Origin: Deltaproteobacteria bacterium
GTDB lineage: Bacteria; Desulfobacterota; Syntrophobacteria; Syntrophobacterales; Syntrophobacteraceae
Reading direction: 5' to 3'
DNA: 56,653 nt
Assembly (NCBI GenBank): GCA_021813685.1
Contig: JAKAJS010000165.1
Coordinates: 1 to 56,653, forward strand
Shown here: in pieces, positions 53,052-56,653 of the stretch
Numbering within the stretch: the first letter of the stretch is position 1
Layout of the letters: each line of letters opens with the position of its first letter
The notes under the pieces: model-generated
Told to the model about the DNA's origin: nothing
The model's database searches: none
What the model saw: the letters and a program-made list of their open reading frames with translations, nothing else
Made by a program: the position numbers and the translations under genes

Positions 53052-53966
53052 TTATTTCCCCGCCATGAACAGTTCGTTGGATCTTGCAAAGCCCAAAAGG
53101 AATCGCCCCATGATGAGCATCTGGGAGTGGAATTTGAGGATGGCCTCGCGCTTGGTTGCCGTTTCCAGAGGCGTAAGAGGGAACGAAATCCACCGTATCC
53201 CGTGAACCGAAAACCCGATGGGAGGCTCAAGGCCTGTCCCAGCACCCTTTTCCTGATCGAGGGGCCAGCCGTTGTAATGGATGAGGAAGGTAAGCAGCCG
53301 GGGATGCACGGGCGAGTGATGTGCGGCCAGGTGCGCCAGAGCCTGCTCGAGAAAATGCAAAGTCGCTTCATGGTCGGGGTGCTGGTCGCCCGGTCCGGTG
53401 GTCATCACCAGGGTGGGTTTAAAATAGACGATCTCCCGTTCGAGTTCCTCTCTCACGTCTTTGGCGCAATAATCGGTGTGCGGTATAATGACATTATCGA
53501 AGACCACCGGGCGGACATTCCCGGTGAATGGGGATCTGTACGGCCGATGGGGGGTGCAGGATTTGACAGACAGATTCTGCAGGCCTCCGTCGGGAAAACC
53601 GAGAAAAACCAAGTTCCGGGCCTTTACGCCCAGGGTAGCCAGGGCATGCCGGGCCTCTTTCTGGCGAAGCCTGCCGTACCGGTTGAAATCCTTTCGCGGG
53701 GGTCTGGTCAGGTGATACTCCATTTGGACGCCATCCGGAAACCCGTCTCCGTTGGTCATGTAGACGACCTTGACTTTGCCTCCGGCCGCGAGAACGCGCT
53801 GAATGAGCCCCCCGGCGCCCAGGGTCACATCGTCAGGGTGGGGGGCGAAGAGCATAAGGCGCGTATGATGCGAGATAAGCGGCTCCATTGAGGTAAGTTC
53901 CTGCGCCCCTGCAGAAATGGGGAGCAGGGAAATCAGCATGGCCAAAAACATATACATAATTCTCAT
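53052..53966 (-). CDS. Exported PIG-L-family deacetylase
   Basis: The 304-residue protein has a signal peptide (MLISLLPISAGA) and the zinc-binding PIG-L motif FAPHPDDVTLGAGG, with the third ligand in QHPDHEATLHF. Such enzymes deacetylate N-acetylglucosamine-type substrates. It lies seven bases after the PHP protein gene and is the last gene of a three-gene operon with a LysM protein, which points to envelope glycans. Confidence 0.9.
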   Translation of the reverse strand: MRIMYMFLAMLISLLPISAGAQELTSMEPLISHHTRLMLFAPHPDDVTLGAGGLIQRVLAAGGKVKVVYMTNGDGFPDGVQMEYHLTRPPRKDFNRYGRLRQKEARHALATLGVKARNLVFLGFPDGGLQNLSVKSCTPHRPYRSPFTGNVRPVVFDNVIIPHTDYCAKDVREELEREIVYFKPTLVMTTGPGDQHPDHEATLHFLEQALAHLAAHHSPVHPRLLTFLIHYNGWPLDQEKGAGTGLEPPIGFSVHGIRWISFPLTPLETATKREAILKFHSQMLIMGRFLLGFARSNELFMAGK

Positions 53967-53973
53967 GAATGGA

Positions 53974-55644
53974 TCATACCCCGGTTTTTACGCATTTGGT
54001 TATAAAACCGACCCCGCGCACCGTTGCCACAACAAGAGCAATAGCTCCCACGCCTACAGCACTGAGGCCGACAGCGATCCCGAAGTCGGTCGATCCCCTG
54101 CCCTGCCCGATGATATCGATACCGGCAAAGATCAGCCCGACCCCCGACACCCAGACAAGCGAGGCCAACAGGATATCGCCCGCCGGAAATCCTTTCCGGT
54201 CGAGCAGCATCCACAGTAGAAACAAGACCCAGGCCCAAACCCACCAGGACAGGACCCGAACCGGCGAAAGCTCCATGGCGTAGCGCGCCGTCTCTACAAA
54301 CGGAGAGAAAACAGCGCGCAGGGGCGACGGGTAGCCCATGAAGCCCGCAACCACCGGGGTGAAGTCTGCGGTATGGTGTCGGCGCAGTGTGCGCAGCACG
54401 GTACGTATTCTTTGCGAACGTGAAGGTTCCGTCGTTCCCGACGCTTTTATGACGTTCCAGGTCCGCGCCAGCCCGCACCAGCCGTGATAGTCCGAATTGG
54501 CCAGAAGAACGAGCCCGCGGGCCCGCGCGACGGCGAGAATCTCCCGTCTCAGGCGCAGCGGCAGGTCCGGATGACCTTCATTGGCTATCTCGAAGCCGTC
54601 GACTCCGTCATTAGCCAGGCGGGGAATATCACCGGTTCTGAGATTTTTCAAGCTGCAAACCCAGAGCGCCCCTCCCTCCCGGTGAATCTTTTTCGCAAAC
54701 CAGGCCGCGTGGCGCGTCGAATTTCCCAACCGGATATCGGGGTTGGGACAAAGAGCTACGCAGATCGCCCTTGCGCCCGTGTGGTCCTCCACCCCGGACA
54801 TCAATGCCGGCATCCGGTCGAGGGCCGCAGGCGAGAACCCCTCAATGCGATGATCGACCAAGTGCTCGTTTTCGGTGATCGCTTCCATGTTGTATCCACT
54901 GGACTCGTGCCAGTCAATATTGGTCTGCTGCGACACCAGTGCGTCGTGAGATATTACGGTGTGGCAGTGCAGATCGGCTACGATCAGATTCGGATCGCGC
55001 ACGACAAGCTTCCAGCCCGGAACGCGGGCCAGGGCAAAAAAGCAGATCAGAAGTGTAGCGGTTAAAGAGGCGACAACACCACTCCCTATTCCCCTTTGCA
55101 CGGCGGAAAAGAGGTTTTCCCCCTTTTTGCATGCGGTGAATATACGCCATCCCAGAGCGCCCAAGGATAGCCACAGCAGGGAGACAACCGCTGCTATTTT
55201 AAAATCGGGGGCCCCGGCGATAATTTTGAGCGGAGCGAAAAAGGGTTCGATGAGAGCCGTCCACCGGTGCTGTTCGAGACGCATTCCGGGCAGGCGCGTA
55301 TAGTTCACGGGGTTGAACGGGCCTTGCGGAGCATAGGGCAGGCAGGCCAGGACGCTCAGAACGACTAGCCCTGCAAATATCATGAGGGCGTATTTGCGGT
55401 GATTTTTCTCCTGCAATCGATGCCCCTCCCGAGGAGGCTCGGGACCATTTGCGGGAGGGAACCCGATTCTCGCGCATACCCAGAGCAGGACACCCAGGAA
55501 ACAGAGAACCATTCCAATAACGGTGCCTCTCGATTGGTCCGCGGAAGCGAGCGCTACCCCCAGGCCGAGGGAAAAAATCGTCAAGGCGAGAATAGATGCT
55601 GCTTTCAGGAATTTACCGTTTCCCATTGTTGATTTTATCGTCAT
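53974..55644 (-). CDS. Membrane-anchored PHP-domain metallophosphoesterase
   Basis: The 556-residue protein has about five N-terminal membrane segments (to about residue 220). A PHP domain follows with NLIVADLHCHTVISHDALVS, ITENEHLVD, SGVEDHTG and the late ANSDYHGW motif. Further membrane helices come at the C-terminus (VLSWWVWAWVLFLLWMLL onward). PHP domains cut phosphoesters using a metal cluster; the substrate is unknown. Its ATG overlaps the stop of the upstream LysM gene (ATGA), so the start is well supported by coupling. Confidence 0.85.
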   Translation of the reverse strand: MTIKSTMGNGKFLKAASILALTIFSLGLGVALASADQSRGTVIGMVLCFLGVLLWVCARIGFPPANGPEPPREGHRLQEKNHRKYALMIFAGLVVLSVLACLPYAPQGPFNPVNYTRLPGMRLEQHRWTALIEPFFAPLKIIAGAPDFKIAAVVSLLWLSLGALGWRIFTACKKGENLFSAVQRGIGSGVVASLTATLLICFFALARVPGWKLVVRDPNLIVADLHCHTVISHDALVSQQTNIDWHESSGYNMEAITENEHLVDHRIEGFSPAALDRMPALMSGVEDHTGARAICVALCPNPDIRLGNSTRHAAWFAKKIHREGGALWVCSLKNLRTGDIPRLANDGVDGFEIANEGHPDLPLRLRREILAVARARGLVLLANSDYHGWCGLARTWNVIKASGTTEPSRSQRIRTVLRTLRRHHTADFTPVVAGFMGYPSPLRAVFSPFVETARYAMELSPVRVLSWWVWAWVLFLLWMLLDRKGFPAGDILLASLVWVSGVGLIFAGIDIIGQGRGSTDFGIAVGLSAVGVGAIALVVATVRGVGFITKCVKTGV

Positions 55645-56653
55645 TTCCTTTTTCGGTATATTTCATGGTGTATTGCGGGTTTTCTTACAGGGGGGCGCCG
55701 CAGCGAGCAGGAAGCGCTCCCGAAAGAAGGCCTGACAGGCAGATTTACCCGGGCAAGCTTTACCAGTTGGCCGCGCCGTAAACGGGCATCGGGTCGAAGC
55801 CGGTTCAACCTGCACAGCACGTCGAGTGAAAGTCCCGTCTTGTGAGCGACGTCTTTTAACGTCCCGCCAAAGTTCACCCTATAAAAGGCATCGGTTAACG
55901 GCTTCTTCCCCGATTCGGATGCGAAGCAAATCGCTGCGCGCGCCTCGGAAGGCGCTTCCGGAAGCTTTATCTCCCAACCGGGTTTCAAGGGAGTATCAAA
56001 GCCGATCGGATTCAACCGACATAAGGTGGCGAGGGGAACACCCGTTTTTGCGGCAACATTGCGGAGGGTTCCACCGTGTTTGACGACATAGAAGGGCTGG
56101 TAGCGAGCAGGGCTTGTCCGGGTTTTCTCTTTGCGCGCAGGCGGGGCTGCAGGTTCACGAGGAACCTCGGCGACACTCTGGGTCCCTGTTGCGGCATAGC
56201 CTGCATCGGACATGGTCGTCGGTTGCGCTTCGGTCTGGTAGGAGGCAAACCGCACTCCAGGGGATGCGAGTCGGGCGATGTAGCCCGGTTCCAGGGAGCA
56301 GGCGAGTTGAACCGGTTCACTTTCAAAACTTCTCCTGTAGTACACGAGGCAACTGCCGGGAACCAGCACACTGAAAGGATTGATGTGGTTCCACGCGCAA
56401 AGTTGGCTCTCCTTTACCCCGAAGCTTTTGGCAAGCTGCCCCAGCCCTTTTTCGCGCCCGGTCACGTAGTACAAAATCTTTTTGGGCAGATACGATTTCT
56501 GGGCCATGGCGATGATCGACCTCATCCGCGCTTGATCGCGCCCCACATGAGCCGCCAGGGTGGACCACGGGGTGAAAAACCTCACGCACATGTGGTTGAT
56601 ATGACCGGGCCAGGCCTCCACGAGTGCCCCGGGGACGTCCCCGAACAGCCGGT
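55641..56653 (-). CDS. LysM-repeat protein, 5' end outside the window
   Basis: The frame is open to the window edge, so at least 337 residues are visible and the start lies beyond 56653. Three LysM-like modules are seen: GLGQLAKSFGVKESQLCAWN, YVVKHGGTLRNVAAKTGVPLATLCRLN and YRVNFGGTLKDVAHKTGLSLDVLCRLN. They are joined by an Ala/Pro linker and should bind peptidoglycan or chitin-like glycans. The part before the first module might be the end of a catalytic domain, but I do not recognise it. It overlaps the PHP gene by four bases. Confidence 0.8.
   Translation of the reverse strand, partial: RLFGDVPGALVEAWPGHINHMCVRFFTPWSTLAAHVGRDQARMRSIIAMAQKSYLPKKILYYVTGREKGLGQLAKSFGVKESQLCAWNHINPFSVLVPGSCLVYYRRSFESEPVQLACSLEPGYIARLASPGVRFASYQTEAQPTTMSDAGYAATGTQSVAEVPREPAAPPARKEKTRTSPARYQPFYVVKHGGTLRNVAAKTGVPLATLCRLNPIGFDTPLKPGWEIKLPEAPSEARAAICFASESGKKPLTDAFYRVNFGGTLKDVAHKTGLSLDVLCRLNRLRPDARLRRGQLVKLARVNLPVRPSFGSASCSLRRPPVRKPAIHHEIYRKRK

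Overview
The window looks like chromosomal DNA of a strictly anaerobic, GC-rich Gram-negative bacterium. The best guess is Desulfobacterota in the broad sense (Syntrophobacter- or Desulfomonile-like). The pointers are a PilMNO-PilQ type IV pilus set, an NuoE/NuoF/HoxU-type NADH-dehydrogenase module, a one-chain pyruvate:ferredoxin-oxidoreductase-like protein, a small PxxKW cysteine-rich protein, and a lipoprotein and outer-membrane protein that require an outer membrane. This placement is inference; no rRNA or tRNA gene was seen.

Layout. 0.4-1.2 kb: a Phd/VapC toxin-antitoxin pair with a visible promoter and operator-like inverted repeat. 1.3-7.1 kb: a B12-binding radical SAM protein, an oxalate/formate-type MFS transporter, a broken histidine-kinase fragment, a diguanylate cyclase and two small proteins. 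7.5-18.8 kb: a Lon-like protease with an unusual N-terminus, a FecR-like proline-rich surface protein, glycogen branching enzyme, a phenylalanine-ammonia-lyase-like enzyme and a large conserved protein of unknown role. 19.0-21.2 kb: a WYL regulator truncated into a segment holding one type I-E-like CRISPR repeat, then a VapBC-type module flanked by a perfect 26-bp inverted repeat. 21.2-27.9 kb: two PLP enzymes, a NifX-like protein, a GlcD-type dehydrogenase, a NamZ-type muramidase and signal peptidase I. 28.0-32.5 kb: pilM-pilN-pilO-pilQ and a lipoprotein with a dead L,D-transpeptidase fold, closed by a strong bidirectional terminator.

32.5-42.9 kb is the most interesting block. An NADH-oxidising trimer without a catalytic partner (HoxU-like, NuoF, NuoE) diverges from a 1296-residue 2-oxoacid oxidoreductase-like protein. 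That gene is followed by a pyruvate-phosphate-dikinase-like protein whose PEP/pyruvate barrel is replaced by an unrecognised domain of about 400 residues. The NuoE protein carries an N-terminal ribbon-helix-helix DNA-binding domain, and the divergent promoter region holds two short palindromes that share GTTA/TAAC half-sites. This suggests a redox subunit that also regulates its own locus.

43.1-51.1 kb is a defence and addiction island: RelB/YafQ, a Uma2-type nuclease, a type I restriction-modification operon (R-M-S), BrnT with its antitoxin, and several decayed modules too short or too broken to appear as intact genes (an XRE regulator, a zeta-toxin ATPase with its frameshifted small partner, and a minimal nucleotidyltransferase). 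51.5-56.7 kb: envelope genes (membrane protein, MetA/SphA-type outer-membrane protein, PIG-L deacetylase, membrane PHP phosphoesterase, and a LysM protein running off the window).

A dispersed GC-rich palindromic repeat family (at least seven copies), a CCCCCTTT/AAAGGGGG repeat family and a 190-bp MITE-like element with 20-bp perfect terminal inverted repeats lie between genes throughout.
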